Source of the DNA: Micromonospora sp. BL4
Lineage (GTDB): Bacteria > Actinomycetota > Actinomycetes > Mycobacteriales > Micromonosporaceae
DNA: 64,000 nucleotides
Assembly (NCBI RefSeq): GCF_003667505.1
Contig: NZ_RCVJ01000117.1
Location: forward strand, 1 to 64,000
Direction: 5' to 3'
The position numbers and the translations under genes were made by a program. A model generated the notes under the pieces. That model was not told the origin of the DNA. It worked only from the letters and a program-made list of their open reading frames with translations, and did not search any database. Shown here piece after piece: positions 41,585-50,270 of the stretch (position 1 is the first letter of the stretch; each line of letters begins with the position of its first letter).

Positions 41585-42585
41585 CGACCGAGGGGTACAG
41601 GGAGGTCGACGACGACCTGCTCGCTGACTACCTCGGCGGGGCGTTGGACGGCACCCCGCAGCAGGCGGAGGTCGCTCGGCTGGTCGACACGGACCCGGTC
41701 TGGGCCGGGGCGTACGCGCTGCTGGCCCACGCGGTGACCGAGGTCCGCGCCGACCTGGCCCGGTGGGCCGAGCCCGCCCCGGAGCTGCCGCCAGCGGTCG
41801 CCGACCGACTCACCGCAGCGCTGGCCGCGGCGGATCCCGCACGGAACGGCACCTCGGCCGACGCGGACACCGCCGACGTCGAGCCGGAAGCCGACGTCAC
41901 CACACCGGTAGTGCCCGCACAGGGCGGAAGCGGTCGTCGGCCCGCCGGCCCCTCCCCGGCGGAGTCGGCACGCGGCCCGCGAACCGGCCCGGGTCGCGGT
42001 CGGCGCAGGTGGTCCCGGCGTGCCGCTCCGGTGGCCGTGGCGGCGGTCGCCGTCGTCGCGGTCGGGCTGGGCCTCACCCAACTCTCGACGAACTCCTCGG
42101 ACACCGCCGGCACGAGTGCCCTGAACCAACCGGCCAGCGCGCCCGAGAGCGCGGCGGCCGCCGGCGCGGTCCGCACCACCGGGCCGGCCCTGCACAGCGG
42201 TACGAACTACACGCCGCAGACCCTCGGCAACCCGACGGGTGTGCCGTCCCCACTACGGGGCGGCGGCAGTAGCGTCTTCTCAGGGCAGCCTGGGATGGAC
42301 GCCGAAAAGGACCAGCGAACGGCGGCGACGTCGGGCGGGCTGAGCCCGTTGGCCAGGCTGACCGACGAGGCCGCGCTGACCACCTGCCTGGCCGACGTTG
42401 CGGCGGAGCACGGATCCGCCCCGCTGGTCGTCGACGTGATCGACTACGCGGGGTTCCGGGGCGAACCGGCACTGGTCATCCGGTTCACCGACGCGGCGGG
42501 GGCCCGCTGGGCCTGGGTGAGCGGCCCGGAGTGTGGCGTCCCCGGGTCCGGCTCGGACAGCCGGTATTCGGCGCGGGTAGGGTGA
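41581..42585 (+). CDS. Probable membrane anti-sigma factor of SigM
   Basis: 334 residues. The GTG at 41581 overlaps the sigM stop (GTGA), with AGGAGG 5 nt upstream, a typical coupled sigma/anti-sigma pair. The N-terminal 65 residues (DDDLLADYLGGALDGTPQQAEVARLVDTDP) are helical and could bind the sigma factor; no zinc HxxxCxxC motif is present. One helix (APVAVAAVAVVAVGLGLTQL) crosses the membrane near 145-165. The outer part ends in a folded segment with two Cys (LTTCLADVAA and GPECGV). It matches the RsmA-like role only by position, so the assignment is an inference. Confidence 0.7.
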   Translation: MTTEGYREVDDDLLADYLGGALDGTPQQAEVARLVDTDPVWAGAYALLAHAVTEVRADLARWAEPAPELPPAVADRLTAALAAADPARNGTSADADTADVEPEADVTTPVVPAQGGSGRRPAGPSPAESARGPRTGPGRGRRRWSRRAAPVAVAAVAVVAVGLGLTQLSTNSSDTAGTSALNQPASAPESAAAAGAVRTTGPALHSGTNYTPQTLGNPTGVPSPLRGGGSSVFSGQPGMDAEKDQRTAATSGGLSPLARLTDEAALTTCLADVAAEHGSAPLVVDVIDYAGFRGEPALVIRFTDAAGARWAWVSGPECGVPGSGSDSRYSARVG

Positions 42586-42644
42586 ATCTGCGGTCCCCGG
42601 CGCCCTGGGCGTCGGCGTGACCTGACCCACCGGATGTCCGGCTC

Positions 42645-42672
42645 GGGAATCCCCGGTTCGTACGATGACGTT
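42645..42672 (+). promoter_or_regulatory. SigR/SigH-type oxidative-stress promoter of trxB
   Basis: GGGAAT at 42645-42650 and GTT at 42670-42672 are separated by 19 bp, fitting the GGAAT-N18/19-GTT consensus of the actinobacterial SigR/SigH regulon (family knowledge), which includes trxB. It lies 95 bp upstream of the chosen start and inside the longer open frame, which argues against the earlier ATG. Confidence 0.7.
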
Positions 42673-42766
42673 CTGGAAGTCACCTGCCGGCACCCTCCAG
42701 GCGTCGGCACTCGGATCAGCATCGGTGCGTGCGCCGACGCCGACACACACAACTCGGGAGACGGCA

Positions 42767-43717
42767 GTGGACGAGGTCCGCAACCTGATCATCATCGGCT
42801 CCGGGCCGGCCGGTTACACGGCGGCCGTCTATGCCGCACGCGCCAACCTGAAGCCGCTGATCATCGAGGGCGTGCAGTCGGGCGGCGCGCTGATGACCAC
42901 TACCGAGGTGGAAAACTTCCCCGGCTTCGCCGACGGCATCCTCGGCCCCGAGCTGATGGACAACATGCGCAAGCAGGCCGAGCGGTTCGGCGCCGAGTTC
43001 CTCACCGACGACGTGACCCGGGTCGAGCTGGTCGACACCGGCGACGCGGGCTCCGGCGCGGTGAGCACCGTCTGGGTCGGCGAGACCGCCTACCGGGCCC
43101 GCTCGGTCATCCTCTCCACCGGTTCGGCCTGGCGTCCGCTGGGCGTGCCCGGCGAGCAGGAGTTCCTCGGCCACGGCGTGTCCTCGTGCGCCACCTGTGA
43201 CGGGTTCTTCTTCCGCAACCAGCACATCGTGGTCGTCGGCGGCGGCGACTCGGCGATGGAGGAGGCCAGCTTCCTCACCCGCTTCGCCGACTCGGTCACC
43301 ATCATCCACCGGCGCGACTCGTTCCGGGCCAGCAAGATCATGGCTGACCGGGCGCTGAACAACGAGAAGATCAAGGTCGAGTGGAACAGCACCGTCGAGG
43401 AGATCCTGGGCGCCGACGGCAAGGTCACCGGCGTACGGGTCCGCAACGTGCACAGCGGCGAGACCAAGGTGCTGGACGTGACCGGCGTCTTCGTGGCCAT
43501 CGGTCACGACCCCCGCAGTGAACTCTTCCGCGACCAGGTCGAGCTGGACGACGAGGGCTACGTGAAGGTCCAGGCCCCCAGCACCCGGACCAACGTGCCC
43601 GGCGTCTTCGCCGCTGGCGACGTGGTCGACCACACCTACCGTCAGGCGATCACCGCGGCCGGCACCGGCTGTGCCGCCGCGCTCGACGCCGAACGGTTCA
43701 TCGCGACGCTCAGCTGA
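42767..43717 (+). CDS. trxB: Thioredoxin-disulfide reductase
   Basis: 316 residues. It reduces thioredoxin with NADPH through FAD. The FAD motif [19 protein letters not shown], the redox motif [10 protein letters not shown], the NADPH motif [19 protein letters not shown] with [13 protein letters not shown], and the C-terminal [15 protein letters not shown] are all intact. The GTG at 42767 gives the normal N-terminus and follows GGGAG by about 8 nt. It is followed 31 bp later by trxA, so the two form an operon under the SigR-type promoter. Confidence 0.97.
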   Translation: MDEVRNLIIIGSGPAGYTAAVYAARANLKPLIIEGVQSGGALMTTTEVENFPGFADGILGPELMDNMRKQAERFGAEFLTDDVTRVELVDTGDAGSGAVSTVWVGETAYRARSVILSTGSAWRPLGVPGEQEFLGHGVSSCATCDGFFFRNQHIVVVGGGDSAMEEASFLTRFADSVTIIHRRDSFRASKIMADRALNNEKIKVEWNSTVEEILGADGKVTGVRVRNVHSGETKVLDVTGVFVAIGHDPRSELFRDQVELDDEGYVKVQAPSTRTNVPGVFAAGDVVDHTYRQAITAAGTGCAAALDAERFIATLS

Positions 43718-43748
43718 AAAATCGAACACATCCCGGAGGAGGGGCATA

Positions 43749-44072
43749 GTGGGAACAACCAAGGCGGTCACCGACAAGAGCTTCGTCGCTGACGTGCTGC
43801 AGGCCGACAAGCCGGTGCTGGTGGACTTCTGGGCCGAGTGGTGCGGCCCCTGCCGCAAGGTGTCGCCGCTGCTCGAGGAGATCGCCCGCGAGATGGGTGA
43901 CCAGGTCACCATCGTCAAGCTCAACATCGACGAGAACCCGGAGACCGCCCGCGCCTACCGGGTGATGTCGGTGCCCACGCTCACCGTCTTCAAGAACGGC
44001 CAGCCGGTGCAGTCGATCGCCGGCGCCAAGCCGAAGGGCGAGCTGGTCCGGCTCATCGAATCGGCGCTCTGA
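43749..44072 (+). CDS. trxA: Thioredoxin
   Basis: 107 residues, the usual length. The active site is VDFWAEWCGPCRKVSPLLEE, and the cis-Pro loop is VMSVPTLTVFKNG. It reduces protein disulfides and is recycled by TrxB encoded 31 bp upstream. GTG 43749 follows GGAGGAGGGG closely. A hairpin terminator follows 17 bp after the stop. Confidence 0.97.
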   Translation: MGTTKAVTDKSFVADVLQADKPVLVDFWAEWCGPCRKVSPLLEEIAREMGDQVTIVKLNIDENPETARAYRVMSVPTLTVFKNGQPVQSIAGAKPKGELVRLIESAL

Positions 44073-44089
44073 CCAGCAGGAACGTCACC

Positions 44090-44121
44090 GAACCCCGTAC
44101 CCGTCATCGGGTGCGGGGTTC
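44090..44121 (+). terminator. Terminator after trxA
   Basis: Arms 44090-44103 (gaaccccgtacccg) and 44108-44121 pair over 14 bp with one G-U, loop tcat, followed by gctgttct. It closes the trxB-trxA operon. Confidence 0.8.
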
Positions 44122-44242
44122 GCTGTTCTCCGGGGCCACGCCGCCGCCCGTTTTTCCAGCCCGAGCCACCTCGCAGCCCCGGAACGCATAGCCTCAAGCC
44201 TGGGCCGCCCGGCCAGCCAGCGTCGTGCAGAGGGGGTCGTGC

Positions 44243-45409
44243 GTGCGTCCGATCCGACCCGGTGACCGGGGACCCGCGGTCACGGAGATCCGTACCATCC
44301 TCACCGGCCTCGACCTGCTGGCGTCCGCCGCCAGCCCACACCTGGACGAGTTCGACCTCGACACCGAACGCGCGGTCCGCGCGTTCCAGCAGTCCCGCGG
44401 GCTCAGCGTGGACGGCCGGGTCGGTACGGAGACGTGGGGGGCCCTGGACGCCGCCCGGTGGCGGCTCGGCGCCCGCACCCTCTACCACGCGGTGCCCGAA
44501 CCGCTCACCGGCGAGGACGTGCGGTCGCTCCAGGAGCGACTCCTGGAAATGGGGTACGACGTGGGCCGGGCGGACGCCATCTACGGCATCCGGACCTCCC
44601 GGGCGGTGGCCCAGTTCCAGCGCGAGGTCGGGCTCACCCCCGACGGCTCCTGCGGACCGCAGACCATGAACGCGCTGCGCCGGATCGGCCGGAAGGTGGT
44701 CGGTGGCCGCCCCCAGTGGCTACGGGAGTCCGACGCGATCCGGCAGTCCGGGCCGGCGCTGGTCGGCAAGACGGTGGTCATCGACCCCGGCCACGGTGGC
44801 ACCGACCCGGGGGTGGTCGTGCCGGACGGGTCGTTGCGCTGGACGGAGGCGGACCTGATGCACGACCTCGCCAGCCGGCTGGAGGGGCGGCTCGCCGCGT
44901 CCGGAGTGCGGGTGCAGCTCACCCGGGGCCCGGCTCCCGACAGTTGCCTGCCGGACACCGACCGCGCGCAACTGGCCAACTCACTCGGCGCCGACGTGTT
45001 CATCTCGCTGCACCTGGACGGGCACGCCAACCCGGACGCGGACGGCGTGGCGACCTACCACTACGGCACCAACAACGGGGTGACCTCGGCGACCGGTGAA
45101 CGGCTGGCCGGGCTGGTGCAGCGGGAGATCGTCGCGCGCACCGGGCTGCGGGACTGCCGTACCCACGCCAAGGCGTGGGATCTGCTGCGACTGACCCGCA
45201 TGCCGGCGGTCCGGGTGGAGGTCGGCTATCTCACCTCGCCGACGGACCGCACCCGCCTGATCGACCCCCGGTTCCGGGACCGGGTGGTGGAGGCCATCGT
45301 GGCCGCGGTGCAACGGATGTACTTCCCGATCGAGCGGGACGTCCCGACCGGCTCGATCGACGTCAGCGAGCTGCGAGCGGTGGTGACCGCCGGGACGGTG
45401 GTCGACTGA
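44243..45409 (+). CDS. cwlM: CwlM-like N-acetylmuramoyl-L-alanine amidase family protein
   Basis: 388 residues. Two peptidoglycan-binding repeats lie at about 1-75 (RAFQQSRGLSVDGRVGTETW) and 90-155 (QFQREVGLTPDGSCGPQTMN). An Amidase_3 domain follows at about 175-355, with candidate metal ligands in VIDPGHGGTDPG, RWTEADLMHDL and FISLHLDGHAN, and a Glu in VRVEVGYLTSP. All four key residues appear present. In mycobacteria the homologue at this position acts in the cytoplasm as a regulator of MurA and MurJ (recall), so catalysis should not be assumed. No signal peptide is visible. GTG 44243 follows GAGGGGG at 6 nt. Confidence 0.88.
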   Translation: MRPIRPGDRGPAVTEIRTILTGLDLLASAASPHLDEFDLDTERAVRAFQQSRGLSVDGRVGTETWGALDAARWRLGARTLYHAVPEPLTGEDVRSLQERLLEMGYDVGRADAIYGIRTSRAVAQFQREVGLTPDGSCGPQTMNALRRIGRKVVGGRPQWLRESDAIRQSGPALVGKTVVIDPGHGGTDPGVVVPDGSLRWTEADLMHDLASRLEGRLAASGVRVQLTRGPAPDSCLPDTDRAQLANSLGADVFISLHLDGHANPDADGVATYHYGTNNGVTSATGERLAGLVQREIVARTGLRDCRTHAKAWDLLRLTRMPAVRVEVGYLTSPTDRTRLIDPRFRDRVVEAIVAAVQRMYFPIERDVPTGSIDVSELRAVVTAGTVVD

Positions 45410-45450
45410 GCCCTGCGGCGGGCACGGGAGACGCTCGACGCGACGTCCGC

Positions 45451-46116
45451 TCAGCCGCCGGTGGAGCGGGTGGCCGGGGCGGGCCGGACCGGGCGGAGCA
45501 GGGTCTCCGGGCTCATCGAGCCGAGCAGCTTCTCCAGCGCGTACTCGACGTCGGACTTCCAGCTCAGCGCGGTGCGCAGCTCCAGCCGGAGCCGGGGAAA
45601 CCGCGGATGCGGACGGACCGTCTTGAATCCGACGGAGAGGAAGAAATCGGCCGGCGCGACACAGCCGCCCGCCGGATCGTCCGCGTCGCCGAACTTCGCG
45701 TCCCCGAACGCCTCGATCGCCTTGATCCCCCGCTTGGTCAGGTCACGGGCGACACCCTGCACCAGCATCCGGCCCAACCCGCCACCGGCGAACGCGGCGA
45801 CCACGTTGGCGGTCATCAACAGCGCGGCGTCGGCGGAGACCGGCGAGGTGGGAAAGGCCATCGACCGGGGGACGTAGGCGGGCGGGGCGTACATCACGAA
45901 GCCCGCCGGCATGCCGTCGACGTACGCGAGCTTGCCGCACGAGCCCCACTCCAGCAGCGTCTGGGAGACCCACGCTTCCTTCTCCAGGCCCGGATCGCCG
46001 GCGGCACAGGCCCGGTCGGCGGAAACCGGGTCCAGCTCCCAGTAGACGCACTGTCGGCACGGGCGAGGAAGGTCTTCCAACGTGTCGAGGGTCAGGCTGA
46101 CCAGACGTCGCGACAT
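45451..46116 (-). CDS. GNAT family N-acetyltransferase (actinobacterial origin-region type)
   Basis: 221 residues. The N-terminus is short and Cys-rich (LPRPCRQCVYWELDP). The acetyl-CoA loop is VVAAFAGGGLGRMLVQGVARDL, followed by AIEAFGDAKFGD and FFLSVGFKTVRPHPRFPRLR. The substrate is unknown. It lies between cwlM and parB in the conserved order, like Rv3916c in M. tuberculosis (recall). ATG 46116 is chosen because GGGG lies 9 nt upstream; an ATG three codons earlier is also possible. A longer frame upstream is an antiframe extension. Confidence 0.8.
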   Translation of the reverse strand: MSRRLVSLTLDTLEDLPRPCRQCVYWELDPVSADRACAAGDPGLEKEAWVSQTLLEWGSCGKLAYVDGMPAGFVMYAPPAYVPRSMAFPTSPVSADAALLMTANVVAAFAGGGLGRMLVQGVARDLTKRGIKAIEAFGDAKFGDADDPAGGCVAPADFFLSVGFKTVRPHPRFPRLRLELRTALSWKSDVEYALEKLLGSMSPETLLRPVRPAPATRSTGG

Positions 46117-46410
46117 ATGGCGCATCCCCACAATAGGCTCGGTGGTGAAACCGGCACGGAACGACAGCGCCGCCTTCCTGCCCCCGACGAGCGATCGTAC
46201 GCCGCCGATCGACGGTACGGGAGGGGACGCGCAGATGCTCACCGCCGCGTGGGACACCGGGGACCGGTCCGGGATGTGGACGGTCCGGCGCAGCAGGCCG
46301 GCAGCGTGGCTCCGGCGGACTAGGATCGACAATCGGTGTCCCCGCCGCCATGGTCGCCAGCGTCCGGGGTACCCGGGGGGAGCCACCCGAGCAGCGATCG
46401 AGGTGAGGTC

Positions 46411-47724
46411 ATGACCGGCACGACGCTCGACGACTACACCGACCGGTACGCCCGGCGGGTACGCGGGATGACCGCCTCCGAGATCCGAGCACTCTTCGCG
46501 GTGGCCAGCCGGCCGGAGGTCGTCTCGCTCGCCGGTGGGGCGCCGTACATCGCCGCCCTGCCGCTCGACGCGGTCGGCGAGATGCTCGGCCGGCTCGGGT
46601 CCGAACACGGCGTGACGACCCTCCAGTACGGCATCGGCCAGGGCACCCTTGAGCTGCGCGAACGGATCTGCGAGGTGATGGCGCTCTCCGGGATCGACGC
46701 CGGCTGCGGCGCCTCCCCGGAGGACGTGGTGGTCACCGTGGGCGGGCAGCAGGCGCTGGACCTGGTGGCCCGGCTCTTCCTCGACCCGGGTGACGTGGTG
46801 CTCGCCGAGGGTCCGACGTACGTCGGCGCGCTCGGTGTGTTCCAGGCCGCTCAGGCGCAGGTGGCGCACGTACCGATGGACGCCGACGGGCTGATCCCGG
46901 AGGCGCTGGAGACGGCCATCGCCGACCTGGCCCGCGCGGGGCGACGGGTGAAGTTCCTCTACACCATCCCCACCTACCAGAACCCGACCGGCGTGACGCT
47001 CAGCGAGGAGCGCCGGGAGCGGGTGCTCGACATCTGCGAGCGCGCCGGCCTGCTCGTGGTCGAGGACGACCCGTACGGTCAGCTGGGGTTCGAGGGCGAG
47101 GCGCCGGCGCCGCTGCGGGCCCGCCGCCGGGACGGCGTCTTCTATCTCAGCACGTTCTCCAAGACCTTCGCGCCCGGGCTGCGGGTCGGCTGGATCCTGG
47201 CGCCTCACGCGGTCCGCGACAAGCTGGTCATCGCCAGCGAGGCGCAGATCCTCTGCCCCAGCGGCTACGCCCAGGCCGCGGTCGCCACCTACCTGGGCAC
47301 CATGCCATGGCGGCAGCAGCTCAAGGTCTACCGCGAGGTCTACCGGGAGCGCCGGGACGCCATGCTCGACGCGCTGGCCGACCTGATGCCCGAGGGCACC
47401 AGCTGGACCACCCCGGCCGGCGGCCTGTTCGTCTGGGCCACCCTGCCCGACGGGCTCGACTCGAAGGCCATGATGCCGCGCGCCGTCGCCGCCCGCGTCG
47501 CCTACGTGCCCGGCACCGGCTTCTACGCCGACGGCACCGGCACCGGCACGATGCGGCTGAACTTCAGCTTCCCGCCGCCCGAGCGGATCCGCGAGGGCGT
47601 ACGCCGCCTGGCCGGAGTGATGGAGCAGGAGATCGCCATGCGTCGGGTCTTCGGCACCACGGGAGGCGCCGCCGGGCGCCGCGGCGGGGCCGGCTCCGAC
47701 GTGCCGGGGCCCGACTTGGCATGA
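46411..47724 (+). CDS. PLP-dependent class I/II aminotransferase
   Basis: 437 residues, fold type I. The N-terminus has SLAGGAPYIAALPLD; substrate-binding residues lie in LQYGIGQGTLELRERI and TVGGQQALDLVARLFLD. PLP contacts are in TIPTYQNPTGVTLSEERR and EDDPYGQLGF. The Lys that binds PLP is in LSTFSKTFAPGLRVGWIL, and Arg in RLNFSFPPPERIREG. This matches the 2-aminoadipate/LysN-type and MocR-like aminotransferases, without a DNA-binding domain. The amino donor is unknown. ATG 46411 follows GAGGTGAGG. It is followed 7 bp later by the ligase gene. Confidence 0.9.
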   Translation: MTGTTLDDYTDRYARRVRGMTASEIRALFAVASRPEVVSLAGGAPYIAALPLDAVGEMLGRLGSEHGVTTLQYGIGQGTLELRERICEVMALSGIDAGCGASPEDVVVTVGGQQALDLVARLFLDPGDVVLAEGPTYVGALGVFQAAQAQVAHVPMDADGLIPEALETAIADLARAGRRVKFLYTIPTYQNPTGVTLSEERRERVLDICERAGLLVVEDDPYGQLGFEGEAPAPLRARRRDGVFYLSTFSKTFAPGLRVGWILAPHAVRDKLVIASEAQILCPSGYAQAAVATYLGTMPWRQQLKVYREVYRERRDAMLDALADLMPEGTSWTTPAGGLFVWATLPDGLDSKAMMPRAVAARVAYVPGTGFYADGTGTGTMRLNFSFPPPERIREGVRRLAGVMEQEIAMRRVFGTTGGAAGRRGGAGSDVPGPDLA

Positions 47725-47731
47725 TGCCGGC

Positions 47732-48736
47732 ATGGGTACGACCGCTGCCGAGCGCCTCCACGTGACCACCTCCGCCGTCGCGGCCGACCTGCACGTGCTG
47801 GTACTCGCCGGCGGGCTCTCCTACGAGCGGGACGTCTCGCTACGCTCCGGCCGCCGGGTGCTCGACGCGCTGCGCGCCGTCGGCGTGGAGGCCGAGTTGC
47901 GGGACGCCGACGTGGCTCTGCTGCCGGCGCTCGCCGTCGACCCACCGGACGCCGTGGTGATCGCCCTGCACGGCGCCACCGGCGAGGACGGCTCGCTGCG
48001 CGGGGTGCTGGACCTGTGCGGCGTCCCGTACGTCGGCTGCGACGCCCGTGCATCCCGACTCGCCTGGGACAAGCCCTCGGCCAAGGCGGTGCTCCGCGAG
48101 GCCGGCATCCCGACGCCGGACTGGGTGGCCCTGCCCCACGACCGCTTCTCCGAGCTGGGCGCGGTGGCCGTGCTCGACCGGATCGCCGACCGGCTGGGCC
48201 TGCCCCTGATGGTCAAGCCGGCGCAGGGCGGTTCGGGGCTGGGCGCCGCCGTGGTCCGCGACGCCGCATCGCTGCCGGCCGCGATGGTCGGTTGCTTCGC
48301 GTACGACTCCACGGCCCTCGTGGAGCGGTACGTGCCGGGCATGGACGTTGCGGTCTCCGTGGTCGACCTCGGCGACGGACCGCAGGCTCTGCCGCCGGTG
48401 GAGATCGTGCCGCGTAACGGGGTCTACGACTACGCCGCCCGTTACACCGCCGGGCGTACCACGTGGCACGCCCCGGCCCGCCTGGAGCCGGAGGTGGCCG
48501 CCCGGGTGGCCGACGTGGCCCTCGCCGCGCACACCGCGCTCGGCCTGCGTGACCTCTCCCGCGTCGACGTGATCGTCGACGCCGCCGGTCAGCCGCACGT
48601 GCTGGAGGTCAACGTCTCGCCCGGCATGACGGAGACGTCGCTGCTTCCGCTCGCTGTCCAGGCCGCCGGCCTGGACTTCGGTCGGCTCCTCGGCTCCCTG
48701 GTCACCCGGGCCGCCGCCCGGCAACCGGCCTCCTGA
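47732..48736 (+). CDS. D-alanine-D-alanine ligase family protein
   Basis: 334 residues, ATP-grasp fold. VLVLAGGLSYERDVSLRSGRR, IALHGATGEDGSLRGVLDL and VGCDARASRLAWDKPSAKAVL match Ddl; the ATP-grasp core has PLMVKPAQGGSGLGA and the metal-binding end VLEVNVSPGMTETSLLP (Glu and Asn kept). It could make D-Ala-D-Ala for peptidoglycan or a related dipeptide. The usual EVNT loop reads EVNVSPGMT. It follows the aminotransferase by 7 bp, so they are likely co-transcribed. It may be an accessory rather than the main ddl, which cannot be judged here. Confidence 0.85.
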   Translation: MGTTAAERLHVTTSAVAADLHVLVLAGGLSYERDVSLRSGRRVLDALRAVGVEAELRDADVALLPALAVDPPDAVVIALHGATGEDGSLRGVLDLCGVPYVGCDARASRLAWDKPSAKAVLREAGIPTPDWVALPHDRFSELGAVAVLDRIADRLGLPLMVKPAQGGSGLGAAVVRDAASLPAAMVGCFAYDSTALVERYVPGMDVAVSVVDLGDGPQALPPVEIVPRNGVYDYAARYTAGRTTWHAPARLEPEVAARVADVALAAHTALGLRDLSRVDVIVDAAGQPHVLEVNVSPGMTETSLLPLAVQAAGLDFGRLLGSLVTRAAARQPAS

Positions 48737-48922
48737 GCCCCGCTCCATCGCGCTGAGCTTCCACGCGGCGCCCGCACGCTAAGCGTCTCCTGCGTCCGGC
48801 CTCTCGAGGCCCCTGCGCGCATCCCCCCGTCCGCCCGGCGGACCCCACGCTCAGCGCCTCCGCCCGGCTGCCGACGGGCCGGCCCCACGCTCAGCGTCTC
48901 CACCCCGGGCCACCGAACGGAC

Positions 48923-48977
48923 GATCATGAGGTTGGCGAGTGTCACGCGGCCCGGTGCCGCCGCCAACCTCATGATC
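48923..48977. terminator. Perfect inverted repeat between ligase and HIT-like gene, possible REP element
   Basis: Arms 48923-48938 (gatcatgaggttggcg) and 48962-48977 are exact complements over 16 bp around a 23-nt GC-rich loop. It sits between convergent genes and may terminate both. The arm sequence is reminiscent of dispersed palindromes in Micromonosporaceae (recall). Confidence 0.6.
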
Positions 48978-48987
48978 ACGTCGTTTG

Positions 48988-50037
48988 TCAGCGAGCGGTG
49001 GACGCGTCCCCGGATGTGCTGAGGGTGCTGGTGGGTGGAGCGCCGGCCGCAGCGGTGCGGCTGCCGGGGCCGGGCGTGTCCGCTGGGACGGGCGCTGATG
49101 CGCCGGCCGGTTCGGTTGCCGGGTCGGCGGTGGTTCCGGCTGGATCGGTTTCGGTGGCAGACCGCACGGTTCCGGTGTCGGAAACAGTGCGGTCGTCCTT
49201 GTCGCCGGCGTCCGTGCCGCTGTCGTCCTTGTCGCCGGCGTCCGTGCCGCTGTCGTCCGTGCCGCTGTCGTCCGTGGGGGTGCCGTCGGTCGTGTCGACC
49301 GGGTCGCTCCTGTCGGTGCCGTCGTCGGTGCCGGCGGCATCGTCGGCGTCGGGTGCCGGTTCCGGGATCTCCTCTGCCGCCTCGATGACGGAGACCGCCT
49401 CCGCTGCGGCCGCGGCGGCGTCCGCAGCGGCAGACTGTGCCAGCAGGCTGGACGGTGCCTGCCACTGGATGCGGGGTGGCTCGGCGAGCGGCCGGCCACC
49501 GAACTCGGCGAGCCAGGCGGCGACGAGCGCCAAGTTCTCCCGCCACTGCGCCTCGGAGATCGGCGGCAGGATCGAGTCCCACAGCGACAGGAAGGTGCCC
49601 CGCAGCTGAAGCCGCCCGTACGGACGGGCGAGGAACCACATGTGCAGATGGGCGGAGCCATCGCCCCACCTGTTGACGTGCACCCGAGCGACGCCGTCCA
49701 GCGATCGGATGGCCCGCTCCAGACGGACGGTCATCACGCCCAGCTCGGCGGCGAGCAGGTTCGGCAGGTCACCCAGGTCGAGGTGGGTCCGCGATTCCAG
49801 GATGAGCACCATGGGCAGGCCGGTGGGCCGGTCCATGGCGCGTACCCGCCACCGCTCTCCCACCCAGATGTAGGCGTCGTCAGGAGCATTGCAGGCGGTG
49901 CATTCCCGGAGGCCCTCGCCCTTGCGTGGCGGTTCGACCGGGACCGGATCATCGAGCTGCTTTACGCGGAGGTCGCCCTCGAAGGGAAACGAGGGCCACT
50001 GGGTGAAGTCCGGGACTGAGGGAGGGGTGTCGTGCAC
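48988..50037 (-). CDS. HIT-like protein with acidic Thr/Asp repeat tail
   Basis: 349 residues. The first 210 look folded: PFEGDLRVKQLDDPVPVEPP, CTACNAPDDAYIWVGERWRV, a strand-rich middle and HVNRWGDGSAHLHMWFLARP, whose His-x-His pattern recalls HIT-type hydrolases. Residues 225-349 are low complexity: Ala-rich, then Asp/Thr/Gly repeats (DDSGTDAGDKDDSGTDAG), then Pro/Ala/Thr. The GTG start at 50037 follows TTAGGG by about 9 nt and is the best fit to the folded part. The function is not known. It is the last gene before the 1.9-kb gap leading to parB. Confidence 0.7.
   Translation of the reverse strand: MHDTPPSVPDFTQWPSFPFEGDLRVKQLDDPVPVEPPRKGEGLRECTACNAPDDAYIWVGERWRVRAMDRPTGLPMVLILESRTHLDLGDLPNLLAAELGVMTVRLERAIRSLDGVARVHVNRWGDGSAHLHMWFLARPYGRLQLRGTFLSLWDSILPPISEAQWRENLALVAAWLAEFGGRPLAEPPRIQWQAPSSLLAQSAAADAAAAAAEAVSVIEAAEEIPEPAPDADDAAGTDDGTDRSDPVDTTDGTPTDDSGTDDSGTDAGDKDDSGTDAGDKDDRTVSDTGTVRSATETDPAGTTADPATEPAGASAPVPADTPGPGSRTAAAGAPPTSTLSTSGDASTAR
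49192..49275 (-). repeat. Tandem 30-bp repeats in the HIT-like gene
   Basis: Two identical 30-bp copies (49192-49221 and 49222-49251) beginning gtcgtccttgtcgccggcg, then shortened 15-bp units to about 49275. They encode DDSGTDAGDK-type peptides. Copy number is likely to vary. Confidence 0.8.
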
Positions 50038-50155
50038 GACGCTGACCCTAACCGAGTCTGGCACGGCTGTCCCTACCAGTTTGATCCCTTCCCGGCCCAG
50101 CCGATCAGCGCTCATCGTCGATCGATGTGTGAAGCGCCGAAGCCTGGAAGGAGGG

Positions 50156-50270
50156 TTATCCACAGGCTGCCGAGATCCTGAACACGGGCAGTCATCCACA
50201 GGCTGGCACCCGCTTTCACGCGGTGTTTCACGTGAAACAGGGGGTACCTGTGGACAACTGGTGTGGATAA
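50156..50270. promoter_or_regulatory. Four DnaA-box sequences flanking parS
   Basis: TTATCCACA at 50156-50164 (exact), TCATCCACA at 50192-50200 (one mismatch), TGTGGACAA at 50249-50257 and TGTGGATAA at 50262-50270 (both exact, minus orientation). The parS site at 50224-50239 lies inside the cluster. Confidence 0.75.
50224..50239. promoter_or_regulatory. parS site 1
   Basis: A perfect 16-bp TGTTTCACGTGAAACA palindrome, the ParB-binding centromere consensus. Confidence 0.95.

Noticed and set aside
42665..42766. Earlier ATG start for trxB at 42665
   Set aside because: It would place the SigR-type promoter's -10 element inside the gene and add residues with no similarity to thioredoxin reductases.
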